Below are positions 35,317-45,061 of a stretch of 64,000 bases of DNA, piece by piece. The notes beneath the pieces were generated by a model. The model made no database searches, was not told the origin of the DNA, and saw only the letters and a list, made by a program, of their open reading frames with translations. Position numbers and translations under genes: made by a program. Source of the DNA: Chryseobacterium daecheongense (GTDB taxonomy: Bacteria > Bacteroidota > Bacteroidia > Flavobacteriales > Weeksellaceae); contig NZ_RJTX01000004.1 in NCBI RefSeq assembly GCF_003729955.1, forward strand, positions 919,763 through 983,762, in the 5' to 3' direction. Numbering within the stretch: the stretch's first letter is position 1; each line of letters starts with the position of its first letter.

Positions 35317-38300
35317 TTAGTGTTTTTTGAAAATTTTTATTGCTCCGGTGTCCAATTTCTTCTGAAATACAGGGTTTTCAAAGCCTGGCTCTTTTACATT
35401 CAGGAAAATAATGGTTTCCGGTAATGTTGAAAGAGTATTGATTTTAAAACGACTATCCGAAATCAAAAGCACATCAATATTCTTATTGATCTCTGAAATA
35501 TCATTAATATAACTCAATTTTCTTCTTTTTACCAGGTAATTTTGTTCTGCTACATCTCTTTTCTCTTCATTGCTTATCCGGCTGAATATTCTTCGGCCTG
35601 CCTGATACAACAAAAGTAAAACGTCTTTCTGTCCAAAATCATCCGAAATATGCAGAATAGTGCTGTCTTTCGGAATATGTTTATTCAATTCAAAATAAGC
35701 TGTTTTATTGGTATTAAAATCTTCTTTTACTTCATGTACAACTTCATTCTCTTTATACAAATAGCTTAAGAATAGTTTCTTTTTAAAATAATTTTCATCT
35801 TCGATCTCATTCCTCAATTGGGCAAATTGCTCTCTGAAATAAGCATTGATCTTCTTTGTCCTTTCAGAATAGCTCTTTCCAAAACTCACATCATCTTTTC
35901 TGATCCTGTCTCCTACCTTTACTGTAATGCTCCCATCATAAATAATAAAGTCACCTTTTGGCAACACTTCAGAATTCCCATGAATATAAAGAGGTAAAAT
36001 ATCCAGGCCAAACTGTTCAGCCAGATAAAAAGCTCCTTTATGGAATCTCTTGATGTCATTGGTATAAGAACGCTCCGCTTCAGGAAAAACGACCAAAGAA
36101 TATCCCTGATCCACTTTTTCCTTTAATTTTTCCATCCCGTTTTCTATTCCCTGAGAAACCGGATAAAAACCTAAGGCTCTTACCATTTTACCGAAAATAG
36201 GGGATTGATAGACCCAGTCATTCACCAGATATACAATTTTATGAGTAGTCATGGCAATGGCTAAAGTATCTAAAAAAGAAGTGTGATTCGCAATGATAAC
36301 TGCAGGCTTGCTGAAATCCTCATTACTGTTTTTAATCACTCTTTTCTTTACAAATGGATTCGAAAATAAGACAGAAGTTAAAAACTTAGCCATTATTAAT
36401 TTAATGAAATCTAAAGTTTTCCCTTTTGAATTCTTTACAAAGAAGCTTCCAAACACGGAAAAGAACACTCCTCCCAATCCATAATATAAAAAGGAAAGAA
36501 TAGAATGTAAAAATAGTCTGAAAGTGATAGGTGAAAGTCCTTTTTTAGCTCTGTTGATAATCAGGAACCTGAACCAGAACGGGTATAATGTTGAGGTAAT
36601 GATGATCACTGAGAACATTCCTATTAAAGCAACCAGCGCTAATGAATGCAATGCGGGATGTTTGGCAAAGATCAGCGAGCCAATGGAAAGGATGGTAGTG
36701 AAAACAGCCAGAATAATGGAAATCCTGTAGGTTGGAAGTTCATTTTTTCCTGTTGTATGCTCTTTCTGCATGGCTTTCGTAAGGAAAATACTGAAATCGT
36801 CCCCAACTCCGAATACCAATGTACAGACTACCGTACTGAAAATATTAAGTTCTAATCCTAAAAAATATAAAATTCCTGCGGTAACGATTCCGGTTAAAAC
36901 AATTGGGAACATCGTAAGGACTGTCAGTTCAAAATTCCTGAAGAACACAATGATCGTGAGAATGATTGCGAGTAGGGAATAGTTGATCAGCGTATTGAAG
37001 TCCCTCTTCAGTAAACCTAAAAAGTTTTCATTCATTTGCTGACGGTCGATGGCTAAAGCATCGTGTTTCTTTTCGATATCTTTAATGAAGGCATCCCTTT
37101 TCTTCTCATCTACCTTTACCACATTGGAAACAGTGTAAAATCCGTTCTCGCTGCTTAAGAATTCCGAGACCTGTAACGCTTTTATCTTTTCATAATCTTG
37201 TAAGCTTAAAGTAGAATACTCTTTACTTAAAACTTCATTGAATTGGGAAAAAGCGGAACTGTTGAATCCAAATTGAATTCCGTTGCTTACCAATTCTGAG
37301 ATGGTGTGGTCTTTTTTATTCTCCCAGAATTTCTCCCAGATTTCTATCTTTTTTTGTTGGTCCTGTTTAGATAAAACAACATTTCCTAAGGAATTATAAC
37401 TTAAAATTTTTCCTTCCTGTTTTTCTTTTTCCAGAAAATGACTCAATTGAGAGTTTCTGGACAATGCTTCTTCTTCGGAATTCCCATAAGAAATTGTATA
37501 GATGGATTTGGAAGTGATGTCTGAAAGCTTTTCCAGCTTAGCTTCACTGATTTTTAATTCTTTGGGAATGTAATTGAGATCACCAATATCTTCATTGAAC
37601 CCCACATGTCTGAAGCCAAATAGACAGGCAATGATCACCAAAGAGCATCCAATGATCAAAGGTTTGTTTTTTTCGTAAGGATAAGCCCCGATGGTATCAA
37701 TGAAATTGGTATTCTCTTTCTTTTCGTTTTTCTTTGGATGATAAAGCTGAGGAACAATAATTAAAGCTGAAACAGAAGATAAAATCACCGTAATGGCAGC
37801 AAAGAGTCCCAGGTCTTTTAGTGCTTCGGAACGCACGAAAACCAGGCATAAGAATGAAACGGCTGTTGTCGCGCTACTTAATATGATTGGTTGTGTGATC
37901 TCTTTATAAAGCTCCTCTATATTATTGTTGTGCTTGTAATGGGTAAGAATGTGAAGGGCATAATCTATGGTTATCCCGATAAGAATGGCTCCAACACTTA
38001 ATGATATAGCTGAAATTTTATCCTTAATAAAGTATAAGACCAATAATGCAAGTAAAACAGAAAATACCGTAGGAAGAAAAACAATGACTGGAGTGAAAAA
38101 ATTCCTGAAATAATACATCAGCAAAATGAAAAGTACTGTCATGGAAATCAAAACAGTATTCTGAATATCTTTTTTAATTTGCTTGGCATTGGCTACAGCA
38201 ATCACCGGTGAACCGAAATAGCTAAGTTCTGTTTTTCCCTTGAATTGTTTATTGATGTTGTCTTTGATCTCATTCAGCTGATCTACAAAAGCCTCGTTAT

Positions 38301-38967
38301 TCTTGGTATCGTTGCTTTTGTTTTTAGGTTCAATGAAAAGAAGAAGATGTTTACCATCTTTGGTGACAATGTAGTTATCTTCCAGTTTGAAATCTTTACT
38401 AATGTTTAAGGCATTAAGCTTTTTAATCCCTAAAAAAGTGATTCCCAACGGATCTTTTTTAATGAAATCCTTGGTCACCAAACTCGTAGGGGAAACCAGT
38501 GAAACATAATTGTTTTCCACCTGTTTGGCGATGCTGTCTTTCTGAAGCTTTTTTTCAATTTCCTTATAATCACTTTCATCCAGGAATAAAGGAAGATTTT
38601 GATTCACAAAATCAAAAGTCTCCGAGATCTCCTCATCATTTACTTTTCCCTGAACAGAACCCACATATTGTTGTAGAGGCTCTAATTTCTGTAAAAAAGT
38701 ATCGGCGGTTTCAGAAAGCTGGAAACTGTCTTCATTGGATTTGTTTTCAATAATGACAATGATCTTATCTGAAAAATTCAGCTGTTTAAGAACTTTAGCG
38801 GTAAGATCGGATTTTTCATTTTTAGGAATGATCTGATTGATATCTTCTTCAAAATTGATTTTCGAAGCAAAATAACCGCATAACAAGGCAATACCCAATG
38901 CAAAACATACAGATAAAATTCTGTTTTTAGAAATCAAATGATATAAATAAATAAAAAAACGATGCAT
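35317..38967 (-). CDS. RND/MMPL exporter fused to PlsC-type acyltransferase and C-terminal Rossmann-like domain
   Basis: 1216 residues. Residues about 1-830 form an MMPL/RND-type permease: TM1 near 13-33, a large periplasmic loop, a TM bundle near 265-420, a second loop and a second bundle near 670-800. Residues about 860-1040 are a PlsC acyltransferase with NHTSFLD (His near 895) and FPEAERS. The last about 150 residues, beginning DSTILHISDDFGQKD, look like a Rossmann-type domain resembling a degenerate methyltransferase. Fusing lipid export and acyl transfer suggests that product esterification or acylation is coupled to transport. It is the first gene of the darA-darB operon. Confidence 0.82.
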   Translation of the reverse strand: MHRFFIYLYHLISKNRILSVCFALGIALLCGYFASKINFEEDINQIIPKNEKSDLTAKVLKQLNFSDKIIVIIENKSNEDSFQLSETADTFLQKLEPLQQYVGSVQGKVNDEEISETFDFVNQNLPLFLDESDYKEIEKKLQKDSIAKQVENNYVSLVSPTSLVTKDFIKKDPLGITFLGIKKLNALNISKDFKLEDNYIVTKDGKHLLLFIEPKNKSNDTKNNEAFVDQLNEIKDNINKQFKGKTELSYFGSPVIAVANAKQIKKDIQNTVLISMTVLFILLMYYFRNFFTPVIVFLPTVFSVLLALLVLYFIKDKISAISLSVGAILIGITIDYALHILTHYKHNNNIEELYKEITQPIILSSATTAVSFLCLVFVRSEALKDLGLFAAITVILSSVSALIIVPQLYHPKKNEKKENTNFIDTIGAYPYEKNKPLIIGCSLVIIACLFGFRHVGFNEDIGDLNYIPKELKISEAKLEKLSDITSKSIYTISYGNSEEEALSRNSQLSHFLEKEKQEGKILSYNSLGNVVLSKQDQQKKIEIWEKFWENKKDHTISELVSNGIQFGFNSSAFSQFNEVLSKEYSTLSLQDYEKIKALQVSEFLSSENGFYTVSNVVKVDEKKRDAFIKDIEKKHDALAIDRQQMNENFLGLLKRDFNTLINYSLLAIILTIIVFFRNFELTVLTMFPIVLTGIVTAGILYFLGLELNIFSTVVCTLVFGVGDDFSIFLTKAMQKEHTTGKNELPTYRISIILAVFTTILSIGSLIFAKHPALHSLALVALIGMFSVIIITSTLYPFWFRFLIINRAKKGLSPITFRLFLHSILSFLYYGLGGVFFSVFGSFFVKNSKGKTLDFIKLIMAKFLTSVLFSNPFVKKRVIKNSNEDFSKPAVIIANHTSFLDTLAIAMTTHKIVYLVNDWVYQSPIFGKMVRALGFYPVSQGIENGMEKLKEKVDQGYSLVVFPEAERSYTNDIKRFHKGAFYLAEQFGLDILPLYIHGNSEVLPKGDFIIYDGSITVKVGDRIRKDDVSFGKSYSERTKKINAYFREQFAQLRNEIEDENYFKKKLFLSYLYKENEVVHEVKEDFNTNKTAYFELNKHIPKDSTILHISDDFGQKDVLLLLYQAGRRIFSRISNEEKRDVAEQNYLVKRRKLSYINDISEINKNIDVLLISDSRFKINTLSTLPETIIFLNVKEPGFENPVFQKKLDTGAIKIFKKH

Positions 38968-38988
38968 TGCATTACGAAATCAGGTTTG

Positions 38989-39017
38989 CAAATTTAATTT
39001 TTTAAGTATTAGTTCAA
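38989..39017 (-). promoter_or_regulatory. Promoter of the RND-acyltransferase/darA/darB operon
   Basis: Read on the minus strand: TTG (39017-39015), an 18-bp spacer, then TAAATTTG (38996-38989). Both elements fit the Bacteroidota -33/-7 consensus. The start codon is 21 bp further on. Confidence 0.6.
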
Positions 39018-39064
39018 AAGTTTTACCAACAAGTTTTCACTGAAAATCAATAAAATATTTCTAG

Positions 39065-39091
39065 TTGAAATGAAAAAAACTTATACTTTTG
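39065..39091 (+). promoter_or_regulatory. Promoter upstream of the 334-residue membrane protein
   Basis: TTG (39065-39067), a 16-bp spacer, then TACTTTTG (39084-39091), matching the -33/-7 consensus. The ATG is at 39156. Confidence 0.6.
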
Positions 39092-39155
39092 CAGAAGTTC
39101 CCCTGATTTAAAATATATTTAAACAAAATTTCACAAAAAATGATGCTGTTTTGAT

Positions 39156-40160
39156 ATGTTAAAAACAATTGATGAAAAAATAAACGGATTTTTATTTATA
39201 ATAATTTTCCCTCTGCTGCTTTTCTTTATGTCCTATTACGGATTTGAATCAGCATATGTAATATGGATAAAATCCGCTGAAAAGGCTCCTGATTTCATGT
39301 TTGAATCCGTGTATGCGTATAGAGTGATTCCGAACTATCTCAGTGTGCATGTAACAGAATTAATGACCTATATTATAGATCATTATATTCCATTTGCTAA
39401 AACTTTCCTTTTGAAAAACGGGACCGTTTTTTATCACAGTACTTTTCTGATCAATGCTTTCTTCTTTATTTTATCTTCTATTATTTTAGACAAAATTTTT
39501 AAGCTGAAGCCTGTTGAAATCATTCAAAATATTCATATTCGAAGAATGCTTCATTTGCTGGCAGTATTTTTTATTGTGATATTGCAGTATGTTCCCACCA
39601 ACTGTGATCTGATTGCCATTTTCTTTTATTTATCGGGGGTTTATTTCACTCTTAAATATCTGGATGACAGGAAACCTACTGATCTGATGTTATTAAGCAT
39701 CATCATCATTATCTCAACATTTGCCAGAGAAACAGCCTGCCTGAATATTGCTTTTTTTGCAGCCGTTTTTTTTGATTTTAAGACTTATAAAAAAAGAGAC
39801 TATGCAGTTATCAAGGAAATGTTATTACTGGTTATAGCGTTTGTCTTGCCGTATATGGGACTTAAGCTGGCAATTCGTCAGGATGCATCCTTTTTTGAAG
39901 GTGTTTATTTCATTAAAAATTTTACAAGCCCATATAATATAGCCGGATTATTATTCGGAATAATTGCATTGTATTTTGGCTACAACTTATGTAATGAAGA
40001 AGGAAAAGTAATAGTGAAAAAATATCTGTTTTTCTCACTTCCCTATCTTATTATGATTACTTTAGTGGGGCTTTTTTGGGAGGCAAGGTTATTTTTGCCT
40101 TTAATCCTTACAGGAATAGTGCTTGCTTCACAGAAATTTAAAAATGTTCATCTATTATAA
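39156..40160 (+). CDS. Polytopic membrane protein of unknown function
   Basis: 334 residues with about eight to nine hydrophobic segments, beginning near residue 12. The segment YAYRVIPNYLSVHVTELM lies in the first extracytoplasmic loop. It is immediately followed (stop and next ATG adjacent) by an EpsG family gene, so the two are coupled. Membrane proteins of this shape in such settings are usually glycosyltransferase or polymerase-like surface polysaccharide proteins. No catalytic motif can be named. Confidence 0.75.
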   Translation: MLKTIDEKINGFLFIIIFPLLLFFMSYYGFESAYVIWIKSAEKAPDFMFESVYAYRVIPNYLSVHVTELMTYIIDHYIPFAKTFLLKNGTVFYHSTFLINAFFFILSSIILDKIFKLKPVEIIQNIHIRRMLHLLAVFFIVILQYVPTNCDLIAIFFYLSGVYFTLKYLDDRKPTDLMLLSIIIIISTFARETACLNIAFFAAVFFDFKTYKKRDYAVIKEMLLLVIAFVLPYMGLKLAIRQDASFFEGVYFIKNFTSPYNIAGLLFGIIALYFGYNLCNEEGKVIVKKYLFFSLPYLIMITLVGLFWEARLFLPLILTGIVLASQKFKNVHLL

Positions 40161-41300
40161 ATGAGTTTACTACATCCATATTATATAATCGCATTGGTTT
40201 TCATGCTCGTTATGAGTTTTCAGGAGGTGTACCGGGGAAGAGTGGAAAAACGCTGGTTGTATTTTTTAGGAATTTATCTTGTGATCCTTGCCGGGCTTCG
40301 AAATGATGTAGGACCGGATTATGGAAGTTACAAAGGGATTTATATTTATTCAGATACAAAAGAATATGTAACGATCTTTCTGAAAGCCCTCCGTATGGAA
40401 GGAAATCAGCCTATGGAAGTGGAGTGGCTGTTTGTGCTGATCAACAAAATATTGCTCAATGTTTTCAATGCACCTTTCTTTGTTCTGACTCTTGTCATAG
40501 CAATGCTTGCCATTTTCTTTAAGATAGAATACATTGAAGACAATACGTTCTATCCCTTTACATTCATGGCTTTTATGTTTATTCCCGGATTTTTTGTCGG
40601 GGAGAGCGGACAGATCAGACAGAATCTGGGATCTTTTGTCGTCTATTTTGCAATAAGGTTTATCAAAGAAAGAAAGTTGTTCTATTATCTTTTGTGTATT
40701 TATCTGGCAGGTGGAATTCATAACGTGTGCTATCTTTTCCTGCCCATGTATTGGGTAGCGCGTATTCCATTGAATAAAGTGATGATGCTTATTCTGATCA
40801 TAACTTCTGTATTTTTATCCCCGTTTGAGGTCTACAGGGCGTTTGGAGAGTTTTTGAATAATGTAGCCGCAGATAACACGCTTACTCTGGGATTTAACGG
40901 ATATATAGATGAAACGGTACAGAGGCTGAATGGTGGCATTGGAATTCCGGAGGCGATGATGGCTATTCTAACCTTTTTCCTCTTTGCTTTTGATACGAAA
41001 ATGAAAGAGAAATTCCCTTATTACGAATACCACAGGAATTATGCTGTTATAGGAATATGCCTTTATTTTATTTTTAGGAACAATCCTATCTTTTCATCCC
41101 GATTGGCAGGAGCATTTATTGGGTTTGCCTATATTCTTATTCCTAATACGATGTATGTAGTGTCTGAAAATGCTAAGAAAATGATCCACACGTTTATTAT
41201 AGCTTTGGTGGTGTTTAATTTTGTTGTATTTGCAAGCTTTAATAATATTAAGGCCGGAAGATTTACGATAGATCTTTACAAAAACTACCTCCTTCCTTAA
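40161..41300 (+). CDS. EpsG family membrane protein
   Basis: 379 residues, about ten TM segments. The signature AGLRNDVGPDYGSYKGIY near residue 50 is the EpsG family motif, and the central region with FVGESGQIRQNLG also fits. EpsG-type proteins are thought to polymerise or elongate exopolysaccharide. It starts directly after the preceding stop codon and is followed by an intrinsic terminator, so this is a two-gene operon. Confidence 0.85.
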   Translation: MSLLHPYYIIALVFMLVMSFQEVYRGRVEKRWLYFLGIYLVILAGLRNDVGPDYGSYKGIYIYSDTKEYVTIFLKALRMEGNQPMEVEWLFVLINKILLNVFNAPFFVLTLVIAMLAIFFKIEYIEDNTFYPFTFMAFMFIPGFFVGESGQIRQNLGSFVVYFAIRFIKERKLFYYLLCIYLAGGIHNVCYLFLPMYWVARIPLNKVMMLILIITSVFLSPFEVYRAFGEFLNNVAADNTLTLGFNGYIDETVQRLNGGIGIPEAMMAILTFFLFAFDTKMKEKFPYYEYHRNYAVIGICLYFIFRNNPIFSSRLAGAFIGFAYILIPNTMYVVSENAKKMIHTFIIALVVFNFVVFASFNNIKAGRFTIDLYKNYLLP

Positions 41301-41328
41301 ATCTGAAATCCACGTTATTTTACTTATA

Positions 41329-41355
41329 AAGCAGTACCCTTGGTGCTGCTTTTTT
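41329..41355 (+). terminator. Intrinsic terminator after the EpsG gene
   Basis: A 10-bp stem AAGCAGTACC (41329-41338) / GGTGCTGCTT (41342-41351), with one G-T pair and a 3-nt loop, followed by a T run to 41355. Confidence 0.82.
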
Positions 41356-41567
41356 GTTGAATCAACAGAAAATTGGTATTGGTTTTTCTTTAAAAAAAAT
41401 AAATTATTTATAAATATTTAATAATAATACATACTTTTGCGGCGGATGAACATATGCTGTATTTTCATTAGTAAGCAAATACTTTTGATATATCTATAAA
41501 ATAACTTGTTTATTTTAGATTAATTTATAAAATAAATAATTGTTTAATGATAGGGGCTTAGATATTG

Positions 41568-41575
41568 TACTTTTG
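41568..41575 (+). promoter_or_regulatory. Candidate -7 box of the T9SS cargo gene
   Basis: TACTTTTG, 22 bp upstream of the ATG at 41598. It is the closest of three identical boxes in the interval. Confidence 0.4.
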
Positions 41576-41597
41576 ATAACAGCACAAACTTAAGGAT

Positions 41598-44500
41598 ATG
41601 AATAATTTAGCTAAAAACCTAACGGCAATTTTTTGCCTTGCATCGGTATGGGCCTATTCTACAGGCAATGCAGCCATCAACGATGCTTCTTCAGTATGTA
41701 AACAACCTCCTGATCTTTATCGGAAACCTTCTGACACTTTAATTACAGCTTCAGCATCCGGTAAGGCCATAGCTCAGGATTGGACAAAAGCTCCCAACAG
41801 CTACATTTTTGATCCTGCTCAAAATAATGAAGGATTGTATATTCCCGTAAGAAAAGCTTATGCTATGTGGGAACAGGATAAATACCTCAAAGGCAGCGGA
41901 ATTCCTGTAGGAAAAGTTACAGCAGAAGTATTGTGGGAAGATGTTCATGGTTTGATAAAATCCGGACAAGGATATTCTTTGGAAATGGTGGATTCCGGGC
42001 CTAGTGCCAAAATAAAAGTACCAGTTAATAAATCTAAAAAAGGAAATGCGGTTATTGTTCTAAGAGTAAATGATGAAATCTTCTGGAGTTGGCACGTTTG
42101 GGTAACAGATGATCCTTCCAATGGATCTACATATAAAAGTTTCACTAATCTTAAAAGAGAAAAAAGTGATGGTACTCTTGAACCGATTCCGGATACAGAC
42201 TGGGGATGGATGGACAGAAATTTGGGAGCCATAAGCAGCTCTATTACTGCATCTGACTGGAACCGTAACTCTGGGTTGCTATATCAATGGGGCAGAAAAG
42301 ACCCTATTCCACCTTTGGTTTGGAGGGGGAATGATTTTTATGAGGTTTCCGGTTCTATTGGAAGAGTGAGACACAGAGGTGCGGTAAATAATGTTAATGC
42401 TGTCAAGATTGATGATCTCAGACGATTTGTTTTATTATCAAATGCTAATGTAACCAATAATATAAGGCTGTCGGTGAAAAACCCTCTAAGTCTCATTTAT
42501 GTCAATAAAGATGATAATTCTGGACCGGCTTACTATAGCAATAATGCCAATTTGCCGGTAAACTGGTTTGGAACATTTGCCGGTTTAGCACCGAACCAGC
42601 TTAGCGAACTCAATTTATGGTCAGATAATTCAAAAGGATTGGTTGCAGCCAATTATAATGATGACAATAATGCCAATCCTTATAGAGATAAGTCTTCCTT
42701 TGATCCTTGTCCCAACGGATGGAGGATTCCTTCTGTATTGGTTGCCAATCTTGCCTCAGCAAGTTATGTGGATGATGTGAGAATTGATTTTTCTCCTTTT
42801 GGCGTAAGAACCAATACATCTAAAAATGTTTTTGAATCCAATAATTATCATATTATAAAACCAACGGATACTTCAACACCAACTTTCATGAAAGGGTTTA
42901 AGATCTACCCTAATTTTGGATTTGATTTATCTAATGTAAATGGATTTAATATGGGGATTTTTCCGGGAACAGGACAGATTCTTCTGAATTTCCATAACGG
43001 GCAATATACGGATCAGCATCAGACGGCTTTATGGACGGCAACTATGGCGAGACATTTTGATGCAACTCCGGCTGTTGGAGCAAGAGCATTATCACTGATT
43101 CCGGATAAAGGGCAAACCGATGTTCCTGATGCAGGATTCCCGGATGTAAAGGGGAGATACTGGTATTCTCCTTTATCTTCTGGACCAACTTCTAATGCAG
43201 CGGGATGCAGATGTATAAAAGACCCTTTATATGTAATAGATAACTATAATTTTCCTACAGAATATTTAGCTCCGGCGAGCGAATACAAAGAAGGAATTGA
43301 TCATCCCAATACTTATCAGATTGTTAAAAATACAGTGATTTCTACTGTTGAAATTCCTGTAAGCAAAGCATTTTCTGTTCAAAGTGAACTTTTGAACAAT
43401 AAGATGATCCTTAATTCATCAAGCTTTAGTAATTTAAAAGCTAATGTTCTTTGGTCTACCAATACAGAACTGATCAATAAAGTGACCATGGTTAATCCTT
43501 CTCCGGGAACATTAGATAATATTGTAAATACTAAAATACTGGTTGAAATAAAACCTAATCAGAGTGGGAATGCTGTAATTACGCTTCATAATGAAAATAC
43601 TACTAATCCTGTTTATTGGAGCTGGCATATTTGGGTAACAGATACTCCGGTGGGATCTAATATGTATACCACAGAGCTTCCAAACACTTCTGTTACCAAT
43701 TATGTAAACTATGTGAACAAAGCAGATAATGTGTTCCAGACAGAGTTCATGGACAGAAATTTAGGAGCGACGGATGCTTTCCCGGTAGTGGTAAATCCGT
43801 TTACACCTACTACGGCTGAACTTGCTAAGATCAGAGCTGCAACCGGATTACATTACCAATGGGGCAGAAAGGATCCGCTTCCTGTCTTCCAGTTTGCGGA
43901 TAACAGGGCCTCTTATAATATTTTCTTAGGTAATGTGACGGCGAGTGGATCTGTAACGTATTCTACTTTACTAGCATCTGCGTATAATAATATGTCAGGA
44001 AATTATATTGTTCCTTACAATACCTATGCAGGTACAGCTAATGTGCAGGCTTCAGATAAAGTTTCAGAAAAAGTGGCTAAAGTGATTGCTTATTCTGTAG
44101 GTAATCCATTAGTATATATGATTCCGAGTACATTTGCACCCTATAACAGCACCGTCCCAAATTATACCAATGGTTCAGACTGGTTATCTCCTGAACCTAA
44201 TCTTGCTCCGGACCGATGGGGAAGAGGTGGAGAAAAGTCACCTTTCGATCCGTGTCCTGCGGGATGGAGGATTCCGGATCTGACAGGCGTTGCTATTGTA
44301 TCCAATAAAGATTTCGGATTAACTCCTTTTTATAAAAAGGATAAGAATGTGGCGACCTCTTATAGTATTATTAATGATTATTTAGGTATCCGTGTCAGAA
44401 ATCCGAGTACCACTTCTACCATAGGATATACCTTCAACGATGCCTCTTATAAAATAGGGAATTATCCGAATTCCGGTTCCAGAGGCTTCAGAAGTGTAAC

Positions 44501-45038
44501 GGGGAATCAGACTGCACAGGGAACGTTCAATTTCATTAATTTTCAGTATCCCGGAATATGGACAGCCGCATTGAATTCGAATTATATAGGAAGACCTATT
44601 AATGTTTTGTTTGATGCCGCTTCGTCAGCTAACCGTATCATCGCATTCCATGATAATAACGATCCTTATTTCGGAATGAGCTGCCGTTGCGTTAAGATAA
44701 AATATGACGCTAATGGAAACGAAGAAGGGGTAGTTCCAAAACTGCAGATAACTTCACTTCCGGCAACTAAAGCTGCGGCTCCTTTAAGCAAAACAGAAAT
44801 TGGGGATAAGATAAAGGCAAATAAAATCACGGTTTATCCAAATCCTGTCAAAAATGTATTGTATATTAATGCTTCAGTTGAAAAAGGATATTACTATCAG
44901 ATTTATAATATGTCCGGCCAGCTTGTAAAATCAGGGAAGTTTGAAAACAAACAGACTGATCTTTCAGCATTGGTTACAGGAACTTATTTAATGAGAATTA
45001 ACAATGAAGAAACGGTAGTTAAAATCATAAAAGAATAA
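41598..45038 (+). CDS. Large T9SS-secreted protein with two FISUMP-type repeats
   Basis: 1146 residues with a signal peptide (about 1-26). Two long homologous halves carry the same landmarks: WSWHVWVTDDP near 162 and WSWHIWVTDTP near 673, each followed by MDRNLGA, LxYQWGRKDPxP, FDPCPxGWRIP and a CRC(I/V)K end. These fit the Fibrobacter succinogenes paralogous (FISUMP) domain. Residues about 1077-1146 (ITVYPNPVKNVLYI ... VKIIKE) are a type A T9SS sorting domain, so the protein is exported to the surface or medium. Function is probably adhesive or carbohydrate related, but no catalytic motif is visible. It stands alone between membrane protein genes. Confidence 0.88.
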   Translation: MNNLAKNLTAIFCLASVWAYSTGNAAINDASSVCKQPPDLYRKPSDTLITASASGKAIAQDWTKAPNSYIFDPAQNNEGLYIPVRKAYAMWEQDKYLKGSGIPVGKVTAEVLWEDVHGLIKSGQGYSLEMVDSGPSAKIKVPVNKSKKGNAVIVLRVNDEIFWSWHVWVTDDPSNGSTYKSFTNLKREKSDGTLEPIPDTDWGWMDRNLGAISSSITASDWNRNSGLLYQWGRKDPIPPLVWRGNDFYEVSGSIGRVRHRGAVNNVNAVKIDDLRRFVLLSNANVTNNIRLSVKNPLSLIYVNKDDNSGPAYYSNNANLPVNWFGTFAGLAPNQLSELNLWSDNSKGLVAANYNDDNNANPYRDKSSFDPCPNGWRIPSVLVANLASASYVDDVRIDFSPFGVRTNTSKNVFESNNYHIIKPTDTSTPTFMKGFKIYPNFGFDLSNVNGFNMGIFPGTGQILLNFHNGQYTDQHQTALWTATMARHFDATPAVGARALSLIPDKGQTDVPDAGFPDVKGRYWYSPLSSGPTSNAAGCRCIKDPLYVIDNYNFPTEYLAPASEYKEGIDHPNTYQIVKNTVISTVEIPVSKAFSVQSELLNNKMILNSSSFSNLKANVLWSTNTELINKVTMVNPSPGTLDNIVNTKILVEIKPNQSGNAVITLHNENTTNPVYWSWHIWVTDTPVGSNMYTTELPNTSVTNYVNYVNKADNVFQTEFMDRNLGATDAFPVVVNPFTPTTAELAKIRAATGLHYQWGRKDPLPVFQFADNRASYNIFLGNVTASGSVTYSTLLASAYNNMSGNYIVPYNTYAGTANVQASDKVSEKVAKVIAYSVGNPLVYMIPSTFAPYNSTVPNYTNGSDWLSPEPNLAPDRWGRGGEKSPFDPCPAGWRIPDLTGVAIVSNKDFGLTPFYKKDKNVATSYSIINDYLGIRVRNPSTTSTIGYTFNDASYKIGNYPNSGSRGFRSVTGNQTAQGTFNFINFQYPGIWTAALNSNYIGRPINVLFDAASSANRIIAFHDNNDPYFGMSCRCVKIKYDANGNEEGVVPKLQITSLPATKAAAPLSKTEIGDKIKANKITVYPNPVKNVLYINASVEKGYYYQIYNMSGQLVKSGKFENKQTDLSALVTGTYLMRINNEETVVKIIKE

Positions 45039-45061
45039 CAGGAGTTTCATACTATTTGTGT

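Larger units (their letters stand above)
41301..41597. other. Gene-free interval with terminator and three -7-like boxes
   Basis: This 297-bp A/T-rich gap has no open frame of note. It contains a terminator (41329-41355) and three identical TACTTTTG boxes at 41432-41439, 41480-41487 and 41568-41575. The last lies 22 bp before the ATG of the T9SS protein. No -33 TTG stands at the usual distance from any of them. Confidence 0.5.
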
